From positions 29,315,379-29,379,378 of the forward strand of contig CM032132.1 of the NCBI GenBank assembly GCA_018894105.1: a stretch of DNA of 64,000 nucleotides. The letters are read 5' to 3'. Below are positions 35,266-47,899 of this stretch, piece by piece. The notes under the pieces were generated by a model, which worked only from the letters and a program-made list of their open reading frames with translations, searched no databases and was not told where the DNA came from. This DNA comes from Jacaranda mimosifolia (lineage: Eukaryota > Streptophyta > Magnoliopsida > Lamiales > Bignoniaceae). How positions within the stretch are numbered: the first letter of the stretch is position 1; each line of letters starts with the position of its first letter. Both the position numbers and the translations under genes were made by a program.

Positions 35266-36376
35266 AACGACGATGCCACTAAATATAGTACCATCAAAAG
35301 TCGGTGCCAAAAATACCATATGAGATATGGCATGAGAAAGCACCCTCTTACAATTATCTTAAAGTTTGAGGGTCTCCCACCTACGTAAGACGGACAGTAG
35401 GAGACAAGTTGGATAGTAGATCCACATTGTGCAAGTTTGTGGGATACTTAAGAGAGTCTTTGGGTTACTATTTCTATAATCCCTCGGAACAAAAGGTGTT
35501 TGTTTCAAGGAACGCCCACTTTTTGGAAAAAAAATTTTCTATTAGATAGAAATAACGTTGTTGTTGAACTAGATAAAGTTTAAGATGATCATGAAATCCC
35601 ACAAGCAGTGGAAACAAATGAGAAACAATAGCCTCATACACAACCTCTAAGAAGGTCGAACCGAATCAAAAAGCAACCCGAAAAGTTTGGATTCCTTCAT
35701 AAGACGGGCTAATCGGATAGTGATCCGAAGACCTATGAGGAAGCTATATTGGACTTAGATTCGGGACGTTGGCTTGAAGCCATGAGATCTGAAATGGACT
35801 CCATGTACTCCAATAAAGTATGGAATTTGGTAGATCTACCAAAGGGAATAGTTCCTGCTAGTTGCAAGTGGGTCTATAAGCAAAAGCTTGGAGTGGATGG
35901 AAAAGTGGTGACTTTTAAGGCGCAGCTAGTTGCAAAGGGTTATACTTAAAGACCCGATATCGATTTTGAGGAAACCTTTTCACCGATCGCAATGCCAAAG
36001 TCCATTCGGACTCTATTTACCATAGCCATATATTACGACTATGAGATATGACAAATTGATGTGAAAACCACTTTCCTCAATGGAGACATTGAAGAAGAAA
36101 TCTATATGGAGCAACCACAAGGTTTTATATCCAAGGGGAGTGAGCAAAAGGTTTGCAAACTCCAAAGATCTATTTATGGACTCAAACAAGCGTCTCGAAG
36201 TTGGAATATACGTTTTGACAAAACAATCAAATCGTTTGGCTTTGTCAAAAATGTGTATGAAACATGTGTGTATAAAAAGGTTAGTGGGAGTTCGATACAG
36301 TTTATTGTGCTTTATGTTGATGACATCCTTCTCATTAGGAATGAGGTAGGAATGTTAGAGTGTACTAAAGCATGAC
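35266..36376 (+). pseudogene. Ty1/copia pol fragment: integrase C-terminal region and reverse transcriptase
   Basis: The worn integrase tail lies at 35,266-35,700. Reverse transcriptase follows from about 35,727: RWLEAMRSEMDSMYSNKVWN, CKWVYKQKLGVDGKV and DVKTTFLNGDIEEEIYMEQP. At 36061-36375 it ends with GLKQASRSWNIRFD and the catalytic YVDD. Stops at 35,947 (after AKGYT) and about 36,048 (after YEI) break it. It is the same family as the minus-strand element at 45-56 kb, in opposite orientation. The copy ends abruptly at 36,376, directly against half a MITE. No LTR is attached. Confidence 0.9.
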
Positions 36377-36379
36377 TAT

Positions 36380-36635
36380 CTGCACAATGTTATAAGATGC
36401 TAGTGATAGCAATTTTTTGCAATTAAAGGAGTTTGATAAGATTTAAAAAAAAAAAACAAATTGGGATCTTCTTATTTTTTATAAAAGAACTTATAAGATC
36501 TTAATATCTTAGTTTAAAATCCTGTAACATCCTTTTTCAAAAAAATTGCTAAATACATTCCAACATTTATAAATTTTTAAATATTTTAATAAATATTTTC
36601 ATGAGCTTATAAGTTTTCCCAAACACCCTCTAAGT
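36380..36635. mobile_element. Right half of a GAGGGTGTTTGG-type MITE
   Basis: Aligns with the right-hand part of 29,713-30,091: ATTGGGATCTTCTTA, AAAAGAACTTATAAGATCTT, and the end CCCAAACACCCTC. The left half is missing where the copia fragment ends. Confidence 0.7.
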
Positions 36636-36659
36636 ATGAAATTATTGTTACATTTTTCT

Positions 36660-37003
36660 AATTATTATGTACCTTAGTGTGGTTTAAATGCAGCTCTTGT
36701 TTAAGTATTCCAGTATATATATATATATATATAGCTTAACGTGGATTATTTTGTTACTTTAAATTGACACTCTGGTTTTCCAACATGGTGTTCCTTTTCA
36801 AGTAAAGTTGTTCTTGCTTATTTTCTTTGGGAAATTTAAAATGATACTTTCTTCATCAAAATTGTCTCACAATATAAATCTATGAAATAATACCCTCACA
36901 AATTAATGGCCAAAATCAAAGTTTAGAATATCATCCAAAATTTGAAGGTGAAATCACAAGTTAAATGGATAAATATATTTATTCAAGCAAGAATTCCATG
37001 GAC
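36660..37003 (-). other. 3' flank of the P450 pseudogene
   Basis: AT-rich downstream sequence with a TA microsatellite at about 36,713-36,732. Bases 36,665-36,725 are repeated, inverted, at 58,945-58,994. Confidence 0.7.
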
Positions 37004-38718
37004 CTAAACAACAAATTTCTTAGGTACAAGGAGAAGTTCATTTTTCTTATGCATTGTGATTCCAGGCAGAACATCTGTGTCCACGTCTTCTGCCTGAACC
37101 CCTGGAGGCAATTCCCAGTCAAAAGAGTATAGGAGATTTGCAACTCTAAGCTCCAAATTTGCAAGTCCCATAAATATTCCTGGGCAGATTCTCCAGCCCG
37201 ATCCAAATGGAATCACCCCAAAATCTTGCCCTTTTATGTCATGAATATTGCTGTTCAAAAACCTCTCTGGCAAGAACTCATCTGGATTTTCCCAATACTC
37301 AGGATCTCTTGCAATCGCCCACGCATTGACATAAACCACTGTTTTGGGCTGAATTTCATAGCCCTCTAGAATGCATCTTTCTATTGTTTCTCTTGGCACA
37401 AGCATTGGAGCTGGAGGGTACAGTCTCAGAGTCTCGCATATAACTGCTTTTAGATAGGGAAGTTTCTGCAAATTATCTTCATTTATTTCACCCTTTTTTC
37501 CTATCAAATTTCTAATTTCTGTTTGCACTTTGTTCATGACATCGGGAGCCTTCAACAGGGCTGTCATGGCCCAAACTATTGAGGCTGCAGTCGTATCCGT
37601 TGCAGCGATAAATATGTTCTACAAATAAGCAACAAAGAAATGAAAAGATTATATATGACTAATTAACACAAACTTCAATCAAATTTGAAATTTTAACATT
37701 AGATCACATCTCAACATACTTCCAAAACATAAAATCCAAGCCTCATACACTATCAACATGATCTAAAATCCAAATTAATTTCAACGGCTATCCTGAGGAG
37801 ATATCCTTCTAATTTTTACTGTTACTTTTATTTTTAATTCTTTTCATGCTTACCCTACCTGCATTCATATATATATAATCACATTAATCAATATCAAATT
37901 AAATATGAACTACTAATTAAAACAATACCATTAATAGTGCTTTGATGTGATCCCAATTGAGGTCAATGGAAGAAGACTTTTCTTCTTTAAGATGGATCAA
38001 TATATCAAGAATATCATCCATCTTTTTCACCCTGTTGGGATCAAGATGCTCGTCGATGAGCTCCTGGTAGAACAAATCCAACTTCTTGAAATTTGAGTCG
38101 AGACGATTAATTAGTCCTGTGAGTTTATCCACCCAACTGAATGCAGGAAAATAATCAGATACAAAGAAAGTGGCCATCAGCGCCTGAGCCTCATGGAGAA
38201 GCTCATCGAACCTTCACATTTCGTGCCCTTTCTCATCATATCTCTTACCAAAAGCAATTTTACATATCAAAGTGCTGGCCAAATAAAGATTGGATTTTTG
38301 AAAGGCTAAAGAGATGAAGAACTGTGATTTTTCTCACCTCCTTCCAGTAATCATTGTATGGTGAAAAGGTTATGTCCATGCAGTTATAGGACAGCTTCTG
38401 CTGCCCAAGAAGTCTTGGCCTGCTACAAAATGCCAAATCTTGCGTTTTCAGCACTTCTTTTGCCTGTTTTTCTGAAGAAATTACAAGTAATGACACAGAA
38501 CCCAATTTCAAGTGCATAAGGGGACCATATTTCCTGGAAAGTTCCCATAGATAGATATAGATATTGCTGGCTGTGCCAAAATGGTGAAGGTTTCCAATCA
38601 AAGGCAGGCCTGGAGGACCTGGTGGAAGACTGACAGTTCTTACTGCCTTTGATCTGTTTATGTGGAGAAGGTATATCAAGAATATTGGCAGAGTTAGGGC
38701 TAGTAATAGAAGTATCAT
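37004..38718 (-). pseudogene. CYP71-type cytochrome P450, nearly full-length pseudogene
   Basis: CYP71-clan enzymes are ER-anchored monooxygenases of plant secondary metabolism; the substrate cannot be told. The start at 38718 gives an N-terminal anchor and LPPGPPGLPLIGNLHHFG. Exon 1 runs to 37929 with YWKEVRKITVLHLFSLSKIQ and FFVSDYFPAFSWVDKLTGL. Intron 310 bp (37,928-37,619, GT..AG, phase 0). Exon 2 (37618-37004) holds the I-helix AATDTT (family AGTDTT), ETLR (ExxR), PERF and the heme loop FGSGWRICPG with its cysteine, then a stop. Two lesions inactivate it. About 100-120 bp is missing near 38,280, between KIQSLF and the part reading LICKIAFGKRYDEKGHEM, and this shifts the frame. A TGA lies at 38216-38214. 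A truncated sister is at 19.5-20.1 kb. Confidence 0.95.
37619..37928 (-). other. P450 intron
   Basis: Donor GTATTG follows ..TTAATG, acceptor TTATTTGTAG precedes AACATATTTATCGC. The position just before the I-helix is the usual single-intron site of CYP71-type genes. Bases 37,635-37,795 recur inverted at 58,776-58,935. Confidence 0.85.
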
Positions 38719-38989
38719 TATGGATGTGTGTAGATGAAGTTTACTAACTATGGAAGAAGTTATGCTTGAAAAGCTGGACAGGAGAGGATTGAAATAGTTT
38801 TTTTGCAATTTTTTTTTAGATTGACTACAAATGGCTATTAAGAGGGACTGACTCGTGTGAAGGTATCCTTCACCATTTTTCTCTCGTTCTTTTTGCTTCT
38901 TTTTCAATTTTTGCAGGAAAAGGAAAAAAAAATAAAAAATCACCAGGTGTCAATATAGATTTTAGATAAAAAATTGGCAAAAGTATGGG

Positions 38990-39332
38990 TAATGTTTGGA
39001 TATGAGTTGTATGTTTTGAATTATATGTCTTGGGAGAATGCATTTTGGAAGAGGGATTGGGGAATGTGATGTATGTTTGTTTATATTTTGGGAATAGTTA
39101 GAAAATTATTTTGAGGAGTTTTAGTATATTTGTTTATGTTTTGGGAGGAAACAATTTCTACTGTAGCTGTCAAATCAATTTTTTTTTTTGTTCGGTTTTT
39201 GGGGTGAAAATGAAATTGAATAATATTTTTCATTGTAAAAATAATAATAAAATATATAATATGTATATGGGATGATTGGATATGATTTTTTAATTATAAA
39301 AATAATGATAAAATATTATGATATGTATATAC
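38990..39332 (+). repeat. Left part of a dispersed repeat copy, interrupted by an LTR-like insertion
   Basis: GGTAATGTTTGGATATGAGT starts a copy of the repeat at 9186. It runs uninterrupted through the point where that copy carries the foldback element, then is itself broken at 39,333. Confidence 0.65.
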
Positions 39333-40242
39333 ATGTGACATGGGATAGCCCAACGAGAACTCATGACAAGGGATAGCCCAACAACTCACCAACATTCAGG
39401 CCTAATCTATCAACAATCCACCAGGTGATCAACCAAGTGACCAGGCCTAAGTCCTCGTTGGACCATTTCACCAGCACTAGTATCGACACCTTACTCAGTC
39501 AACCAGGATATGGTCAATCAGCTTGAGAATAACCACTTAGCCCTCAACTAGACAGACATTAGAATCTAGTAGAATTCCATCACCTCGACCAAAGTATGCA
39601 TAGATGACTGATAGATGAGGAGACATCTCGACCCTAGGGGGTCGATTAGAGTGGTGTAGAGCAATCCCGCGTCACCAGTCACAGTTACATTAAATGCGCT
39701 ACAACCACCTCTCTGCTGCATTAAATACTCTAACAAGCAGCGTGCTTCCACATTAATAATGTGTGCCACCTCATGTACCACTATGTTGCAGAACCAGAAT
39801 AGTGCGCGTCTCAACCGTATCGCAGAAGAGCATAGAAGGGAGAAGAGCATGCGCAGAAGGAGGCACCATCTCGAATAGTACTTAGAAGGGAGAAGATCTA
39901 AAGGTACTCAACTAATAACAAAGGCCCTCTCTGTATAAGTAGGGGCATCATTGTCATATCAACTTCTCAAGAGAAGCTATCAATATTCTATTGTCATCCT
40001 TTCGCAATGTATGTTCATTATCACTCAAAGCCCTCACATTCTGCCCCTCTATCTTTTGGTCAATTAAGTATTGACTTGAACGTTTGAGTGCCTTAGCCAA
40101 TAGCACCTCGACTAGCATAAAGTGTGTTGTTGATTGCAGGACTCGATCCAACTTCACATAAGTACCCCTTTCCGGCCTCCCTTTTGGTCAATTGCATTGG
40201 ATCAAAGCCCAGCTCATCACCAAGCAGGTCATACCATCATCA
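39333..40242 (+). repeat. Solo LTR-like insertion (~910 bp)
   Basis: Starts TGACATGGGATAGCCCAAC and ends ACCATCATCA (TG..CA). An internal CTGTATAAGTAGGGGCATCA near 39,930-39,955 looks like a TATA box and transcription start region. It is non-coding and sits inside the dispersed repeat, which resumes at 40,243. The head TGAYATGGGATAGCCCAA and phrases such as CATTAATA..GTGCCACC are shared with the inner arms of the foldback element. I found no clean 5-bp duplication, so the exact ends are uncertain. Confidence 0.5.
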
Positions 40243-40366
40243 GTATGTATATGGATTTTTTAATAAGCCAATTAATTTGAAGGAGTATTCTGAAAATTGA
40301 TAATTATTATTTTGACAAAAAAGTGATCCATATTATTTTGGCAAAATGTAACCAAACGTAGTTTTT
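40243..40366 (+). repeat. Right part of the interrupted dispersed repeat
   Basis: Resumes with GTATGTATATGGATTT and ends near GCAAAATGTAACCAAACGTAG, matching the end of the copy at 11,714. Confidence 0.6.
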
Positions 40367-41753
40367 GCATACTTTTGTGTTATTGCCCTTACATCATTGC
40401 TATAATTTGAAAGGACATTTCGAAAAAGGAGCTATTTTAAAAAATAAAGTCTTGCTTGAGGCATTCCAACAAAAAAAAAAAAAAAAGAATGATAAATTTG
40501 GAACAGATAGATCGTATATATGATTATGGGAATCCTGAAGGAGCTATGATATCCTATATATGTTGGTTGTTCTTCATTGTTTTATAATTATCCCTAATTT
40601 TTGCGTGAAATATTAAAATTAATTTACTTGAATGTATTTGGCAATCAATAATTTGTAAATCAGAAAAAAAAAAAAAAGGGAAAAAAGATGAGAAAACAGT
40701 GTCGAACTAACTAATCATTTATCAAACTAAATACGGTGCCCATCAAATATTTCGTCAAGCAATTATAAAGCTCTCTCTTCCTCTAGATTTATCAACTCTT
40801 TTCTTTTTTCTTTTTTTTTTGAAAGAATATCCCATAATAAGACTATGTTCTTAATGCATATTTGTCTTCGGAATATCTCTGATTTTAAGTAATAGCACTT
40901 ATTTAAAACTTATTCATTTTCAACTCTTATTTAAAACTCCATATTAAGTGAAACTATTCAAACTTAAATATTTTTTCTTTTGTACTTGCATGCACATCTT
41001 GAATTTATTCAAGTTTAAACCTCGAGTCTCATGCATATAAATATGACGACAATATGATTTGACCAATAATTAGCTAATGACAATTTCACGCTTAGATATA
41101 AAAAACATAAGAAGTATGTATGTATTTTCTCTCTAAGTAATAATATATATATATAAGTTATTAATTAATTAATTGCATGATACTGTTTTCTCATTTGTAT
41201 GTTTGAAGTCTAAAATTTGAACACGACTAATATCTTATATGTGTATGTGAATAAATAACTATACATGTAAATGTATATAGACACTATAAGTGGGGATACT
41301 CTACTCCATGTAGTTATTATGCACCACATGTGCAAAAATGATTTACCCGAAAAGGCGAGGACACCTTTGTGAAAATTAAATAGTACAATTGACATTTTAG
41401 CTGATGCAGAGATACAAGCATAGTGCAAACAGTTCAATCAGTACCATGTACGCACTCAATTCGCTTTCGTGAGCTTGCAGTTGGTTTTATTTGGCATCTA
41501 TTTAGTTGAGAGATTGTACTCCAATTCTTTTAAAACATTTGTCCATATTTATTTTCTTTATATTTTTGTATACACAAACTTTATATTCCAATATTTTGAC
41601 ACGATGAGCTAGTAGGACAATATATCTCTGCCTCTTATCCCCTCTCAATAAATTAAGTTAAAGTTCACGTGGAGATAAAGGACAAACACTCCTCCTTCAC
41701 AAATTCCAAATTCTTATAGTAAGACATCAATCAGGAACTTGAAGAAACATTGA
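40367..41753. other. Non-coding stretch
   Basis: AT-rich with A-tracts at about 40,470 and 40,663. No coding or transposon signature seen. Confidence 0.45.
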
Positions 41754-42362
41754 TGTGAGCAAAATTTGACCCCTCCTCTATTTTTGACCTCCTTTTAGGA
41801 ATAATTAGGAAAACTGCATCTCACAATGATGGGGATCTACGTTCCCCAACCCCGAGGGAATGCGGCTATCTTAATGACAACCTATCCTCCAACAAACTTG
41901 TCTCATTCGGATGCTAAAAAGAATCTCCATTTCCCAAAAAACATACTCGCATAGTACAGAAGCATTAAATTACCTAGGGTACAAAAGTGGCTAGGAACCT
42001 AGCAAACTGACATCTGAAGAGACGGGCCATATTGCTCCATCCTCCCCACAACCGTACGAGGATCCATAAGGTTAGAAGAGGGAATACATACCAAAACACA
42101 TATAAGTAAGTCTCAGAGCATCTGGCAAAAGGTAATCTCCCATTTTTTGCATTCTAACCTGGCTAAACATTCCTCTTATTATCTCCAGTTTGCTAACTTA
42201 AGCATCGGAAGGTTTTAGCTAAGGGCCACCTCGGCAAGCCTAACAAGGCTTCTTTGGTTGCAAGTTCAATCTCTACACTCACCGAAAAACCTGAGTCCGA
42301 CTTCATAAACACGCATCATCTCCTGTTTTCTTCACTATAATCATCTCCTATTTACCCCATCA
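41754..42362 (+). repeat. Ty3/gypsy 5' LTR (609 bp)
   Basis: Begins TGTGAGCAAAATTTGACC and ends TTTACCCCATCA. It aligns end to end with the inverted LTR at 17,758-18,368, of almost equal length (611 bp). CACATATAAGTAAGTC at about 42,098-42,113 is a likely TATA region. TTGTGGTGCATCTACTGG just inside resembles a worn primer-binding site of the TGGCGCCGTCTGTGGG kind. A 3' partner was not found at the other end of this element. Confidence 0.75.
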
Positions 42363-43205
42363 TTGTGGTGCATCTACTGGAAAGGACCCTACAACTTAAC
42401 AGAAAATGGATAACCCCAAGCATACACTGCCAGTAAACTAAGACTTGGTACCCAACCCACCCGCTTCAAATATAGGCTCAAAAGGCTATTTTGTTACCAC
42501 CATACTAGAAGGATCAACTGGTGAAGATTCTAAAGTAGATAGGAAATGGTTATCTCGATGGTTGCAGCAAAATCGAGACCATTTCTGAAACAGAACCCAG
42601 CAAAGCATTCTCACTCTAACGACAATATCTTTCAACTACATTCAACAAACCCTAACAACCATATGCGCAATTAGCAGTAAGCAACTTCTAATGATCATCC
42701 AAGCCAGTATAGCTAACTACACAGTCAAAAGAATTTTCCTGGATATGGCTAGCTCCAAAACATCATCACTTCTACCTCCCTACAAAAAATGGAGTTCAGT
42801 GAACTCCACCTCTTACACGTTGCAACCCCGATGCAACATTTCACCGGTAAGATGATCTTTCCAGCCGGCCATATCATACTCCACACTTTTATAGGTGACC
42901 ATCCACGCACAAGAACAAGAATGATAAAGTACATAATTGTTACCACAACCCTACCATAATACATCATCTTCGGCATTCCAGCCATCAAGGCATTCCAGGT
43001 AATAATACATACCTTTGACTAGCAAATAAAATTCCCCACCCAGCTGGGGAGGGCGTGGTATGTTTTGATAAAGAGGAAGTAGCCTGTGTTACACACTCTC
43101 CTTGTCGACGCAACTAGCATATGACCAACCAAAACAATCACTTCTTCAACACAAAATGCCATTACCTGAGCTACCTAAAACTCACACAAAAAAAAGGCTA
43201 GAAGA
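42363..43205 (+). mobile_element. Gypsy leader with gag/protease mostly lost
   Basis: Only about 840 bp separates the LTR from polymerase coding, too short for the gag and protease of this kind of element. No gag motif is visible, so an internal deletion is likely. Confidence 0.5.
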
Positions 43206-45445
43206 TACCAGTCTCTAGCCAGTTGAAGAATATGAAAAGATCAAGCTGGAATTAGGGAACCCTGAAAAAGTCACCAGAATTAGCATGCAATTGCCACCAA
43301 ACATAGAACAAGAGTTGATAAAATTTCTACGAGCAAACAAAGATGTCTTCACATGGCTAGCTTCTAATCTCCAAGGCATCAACCCCAACATAATAGTGAA
43401 TAGGCTAAATGTCGACCGTCATTTAAACCTGCCAAACTAAAGAAAAGAATATTTTGTGATGAGAGAAATAGAATAATTGAATAAGAGGTTAGGAAGTTAC
43501 TTGATGTAGGATGCATAGTGGAAATACAATTTATAGACTAGATTTGTAACGTAGTCCTCGTCCACAAATGAAGAAATAAATGGCGAATGTGCAACGATTT
43601 CATTAACCTCAATAAGGCCTGTCTGAAAGACCCATACTTGCTTCCTAGAATTGACTTACTAATGGACTTAACAGCTGATTGTGCTTTATTTAAATAAGAT
43701 AGATGCTTTTCAGGGATACTATCAAATTTTCATGGCACCCGAAGATAGAGATAAAACCTCTTTCATTATGCATAATAGCGTATATTGCTTCTTAGTTTTG
43801 CCATTTGGCCTAAAGAATGCAAGTGCCATGTAGTAAATCAGATTTTTAGTGAGGAAATAGGCAATTCCATGGAGAAACATGTTGACGACATGATCGTCAA
43901 AAGTGTTGTTGAGGCCGACCATTTAGCAGACCTGCAGAACACTGTCTCAATCCTGAGGAAATTCTGCATGAAACTTAATCCAACAAATTGTACATTTGGA
44001 GTCCAACAAGGTAAATTCTTAGGGTATATGGTCAGTGAAAGAGGCATCGTGGCAAACCCCCAGAGATTCAAGCTTTGTAGAAGATAACGATCCCAAAAAC
44101 TATAAGAGAAGTGCAGAGCCTAGTGGGACGGATTATAGCAATCTGTTGTTTTATCTCCAAACTTGCCAACAAGAGTCTACCCTTCTTCAAAATATTGTGT
44201 AGCTCCAAAAATTTCCAGTGGACACCAGAGTACAACCAAGCCTTAATCGGCCTTAAAGACTACCTTTCTTGTTCGTTGTTGCTTGCCAAACTATGTTCAA
44301 CAAAACTCTATTTCTATATTTAGTTGTATCATCACATGTGAACTTACTATTGCATGGCATTGAAACAAACTACCTAGCGGTGGAAAAATTTGCACCTGCA
44401 TTAGTTACAACAACAAGGAAATTATGTCCCTACATTCAAATACAATCCAGTTTTAATCGACCAACCACTCAAGCAAGTCCTTGCCAAATCAGTCATATTT
44501 GGAAGACTGACAAAATGTTCAGTTGAGCTTGAAGAGTTCAACATCAATTTCTAGCCACGAATAGCCATCAAAGGACAAGCCCTAGCTAATTTCTTGGTCG
44601 AACAGATTGGACTCCCCTATGAGAATGACCGCTTGACCCATGGGTGATAGCTATTGATGGATCTTCAACCTCCACCGATGGAAAAGCTGGGATTTCACTC
44701 TGCTCGCCTGAAGGCATAGAATTGAACTTTTCCCTAAAACTCAACTTTCTGACCACAAACAACGAAACCGTGTATGAAACCCTTATTATAGGAATAAAAA
44801 TGGCCATTGCTAATGACGTCAAGCACCTATCAGTAGTGACCCACTCCTAGTTGGTCCCAAGACAGTTCGATGGATCTTATATGGCAAAAGAAACGATGAT
44901 GGCCAAATATCTTTCTACAGTAAGAAGGTTACAATCACAATTCAAAGGTTTCACTCTCTGTCAAATCCTCTACTCAGAAAACAAAAGAGTCGATGCATTG
45001 TCTCAATTCGTTAGCACCAGCAAGGGCATAAAAAATCTAACAATAACTTTCTTAGTAGCTAATCAGCCAAAAATCCTAGAATTCACCCAAAACACACCAA
45101 ACACATAATCACTTACACCACCAGCCCAGTTAGTAGGATGAAATTCAAAACTATATATCAAACAGAACACTGCCATACAACAAAACAACAACCTGTCAAT
45201 TATGTCTCTGAGTATCCTGATACTCACTGTCTCAAGATGGAATCTTATTCAAAAAATATTTTGGAGGACCACCTCTGCATTATCTAACTCGCTCCTAAGC
45301 TTCCGAAATCTTGGAACAAATACACATAGGCAGCTGCAACAACTATTTAGGAGAACGCTCCTCAGCTCACAAGATCTTACACTAAGGATATTTTTAGTCC
45401 ACCATAATAACCGACATTGCATCTTTCGTTAGGAAATACGAGTCA
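43206..45445 (+). pseudogene. Ty3/gypsy pol, first part: RT, RNase H and start of integrase
   Basis: From about 43,206: an N-terminal RT lead (ELIKFLRANKDVFTWLASNL), the fingers/palm region with several stops (PEDRDKTSFIMH, LPFGLKNASAM), and the catalytic region at 43,870-44,080. Here HVDDMIVKSVVEADH replaces the usual YVDD. The RT thumb is at 44111-44323 (VGRIIAICCFISKLANKSLP). RNase H is at 44,641-45,108, with AIDGSSTSTDGKAG and NNETVYETLIIGIKMA. A zinc-binding start of integrase (HIGSCNNYLGERSSAHK) begins about 45,327. The TAG after GYF near 45,392 and others are in-frame stops. The gene breaks at 45445 exactly at a target duplication and resumes at 56,425. Confidence 0.9.
45441..45445. 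repeat. Left target-site duplication AGTCA of the copia element
   Basis: AGTCA directly precedes the LTR start at 45446 and recurs at 56420-56424 directly after the other LTR. Five bp is the standard copia duplication length. Confidence 0.9.
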
Positions 45446-47696
45446 TGAAGGAGTATGTAGCACAAAGATCCACGAAATAAAGCAAATAAGCTAAGTCAAA
45501 ACTTGACTAAATACCTCCCAAGGATCAAATCATGCTGTTAATAAGGATTTGGAAGAGGATAAATGCCATGATTGCTAAAAAATGCAAGGTAGAATCAAGA
45601 AAAGCTCGAACACTTCAAAGTTGTCTCCAGTCAGCACAACAGAATTTCGGCAGCTTTTGCCCTATAAAACTATCTTCGATTTGGATGAAATTTGGAGCAC
45701 CTCTCCAACACGTTGAAGAATGTCCAGTAAAAAGTTCACCAAAATCAGAAATCAAGAAGTGCTCCAAATTTGTCTCTAAAAAAACTGCCATGTAGTGGAT
45801 CTCCAAGAGCAAAGCTATCCAAATGTCTAGCCTCGAATGAAATTATCCACACACCCAAGGCAAGCTTCAATCAACCTTTAGTGAGCTGGAACACTAAGGG
45901 ATGAAGAGATAATGAAGGTCGAAAAGTGGAGGGAAAAAGAAGAAAAGTGTGTGAAACTTCAACACATAAGTCGATCACACTTTTGGAGGGAAAAAAGAAT
46001 CTAACATGCTAGTCTTGCTTGTGGCCGCCCACTCCTCTATATATAAATGAGAAGGTGTGATGCAAGTGGGCATCACATCTCCCATGAGGTGGGGTGCCAA
46101 CTAAGCGGGACAACTTGAATGTGAAATTTAAATTTTACTTGCATTTGAATTTCATTTGGAGTCTTCATTTCATCTCATGAAATGTCATCCAAATTAATTC
46201 TAAATGCACCTCCAATGAACTCTTTCATTTGAATTTTCCTCCAAAATTAATTTTTCTCATTAATTAAATTAACCACTTAATTTAATTAATTGGTCTTGAC
46301 TTAACTCCTTAAGTCAACTAGCTTAATTCCTTAAGCTAAAAAGTGTTAACTTAACCCTTTAAGTTAACTTGACTAATAAATTATTATATGATTGGTTTAA
46401 TTTAGCTCCTTAAATTCTTTTGATTAATTTAACTCCTTAATTTATTTGGTCTAATTTAACTCCTTAAATTCTTTTGATTAATTTAACAATTAAATTAATC
46501 AAGCCAAAATGACCAAAAATTAGCCAACCATTTTCTCCACAAAATCGGTCACTAAGAATTTTTCTAACTATTAGAAAATTTCCTTCATCAAATAGAACTT
46601 TCTTTAGGCTTTTGTGTGTGACTCATTAGGTTCTACCATTCATTAGAAATGGGCTCACAACTCTTGTGATATTTAGAATATCAAAATATTTACATTAGTT
46701 TAAACTCCTTTAAACTAAAACTCAATTCAATTAATTCCATTAATTGAAGAGTACCCAATCTCCATGGTTGATGTCCAACCTCAAGCCCATGGAGCCCAAC
46801 TAATTGACTGAAATGAATATGCTCTTAGTGAACCAATCTAACTCTATGTTTACCATGCAAATACGATCCTTTCATTCCTATCTCCCGAAAGAGGCATAGG
46901 ATGAGATATTTGTCGGCTCCTTAATAGTCTTGATAACTATGTTTCTATTCTCAATGTTCGATTCCCCTTTACGACCTTATCTTTGGAATACTCCTTTTCC
47001 AAATTGTCATACTACCTTGTGAGAGGATTTCGTGGAATCGATTATTATAGAATACATAGGAGATGCACTCACCCTTCACAATGATGAAGAGTGGATCCCA
47101 TCTTGGACCTCACAAACCTCAATGTCTAAGTAGCTCATACCTTAGCTTAACCCGGATGACCCGCAAAGCGATCAAGGAAGAGTCAAAGTATGAGAACCTA
47201 AACACAAGGTTACCACGGATCCTCAGGTCTCAGGACTAATTATATACACTAGCTTAAGTTGGAGAACTTGCTACTATGGCTATTTAGTGGATTCTCCAAG
47301 TGAGCCTTCAGTGAACTTGATCTTTGACAAGCACCTACTAACATGCACCCATGTCTAACATAGATTGCTCATGAAATGGAGCAATATCCAAACCCTTAGA
47401 TTTATACATCGTTTGTGAAAGTCTATCCGAATCTTAGATGTCTTATCTCATAAGATTCTACGACTTGGAATATTTTAAGATCACGACCGTGTAAGACTTG
47501 TTTCATGATCACCAACTAGTGCATGACCAAGTTCTGTAGTCTTATGTGATCTAAGTGCTTCAACCTAATGCTAGTGAAGTAAAATAAGCATAAGATAAAG
47601 ATGACCATTAAAATATGAATATCATTCAATCAAGATTATCTCATAAGTGAAATAGTTTACATCCAATCTAATTGGCTATGGGGCACTGCTCCATAA
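45446..47696 (-). repeat. Copia LTR, left copy (3' LTR, 2.25 kb)
   Basis: Aligns over its whole length with 54,201-56,419. Its outer edge reads TGAAGGAGTATGTAGC on the plus strand. The inner edge (worn CTCCATAA) adjoins a minus-strand polypurine-like GACAAGTGAGAGAT. Over the first ~120 bp I count about 18 differences from the other LTR, so insertion is old. 46,250-46,510 carries local repeats of TTAATTTAACTCCTTAA. Confidence 0.9.
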
Positions 47697-47899
47697 ATCT
47701 CTCACTTGTCCTAAAGCCAATTTCCCATAGTCTTAAGGCCCATCTTTTCAAGATATCCTTCAAAGATCTTTTGAATTTAGGCATATAGATAGTGATTTTG
47801 CTATATTCTTTTCTAAGGCAACCTTTTTCGCTCAGATGTTGCCTCTATCAATTGATATCATATATAAAATGATAACACATTTATTTGGGTTTGGATTAT

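Noticed and set aside
37004..38943. Functional P450 starting at 38943
   Set aside because: The first 75 residues from 38943 are Lys/Ser-rich 5' UTR translation. The family start is at 38718, and the gene has an internal deletion, frameshift and TGA.
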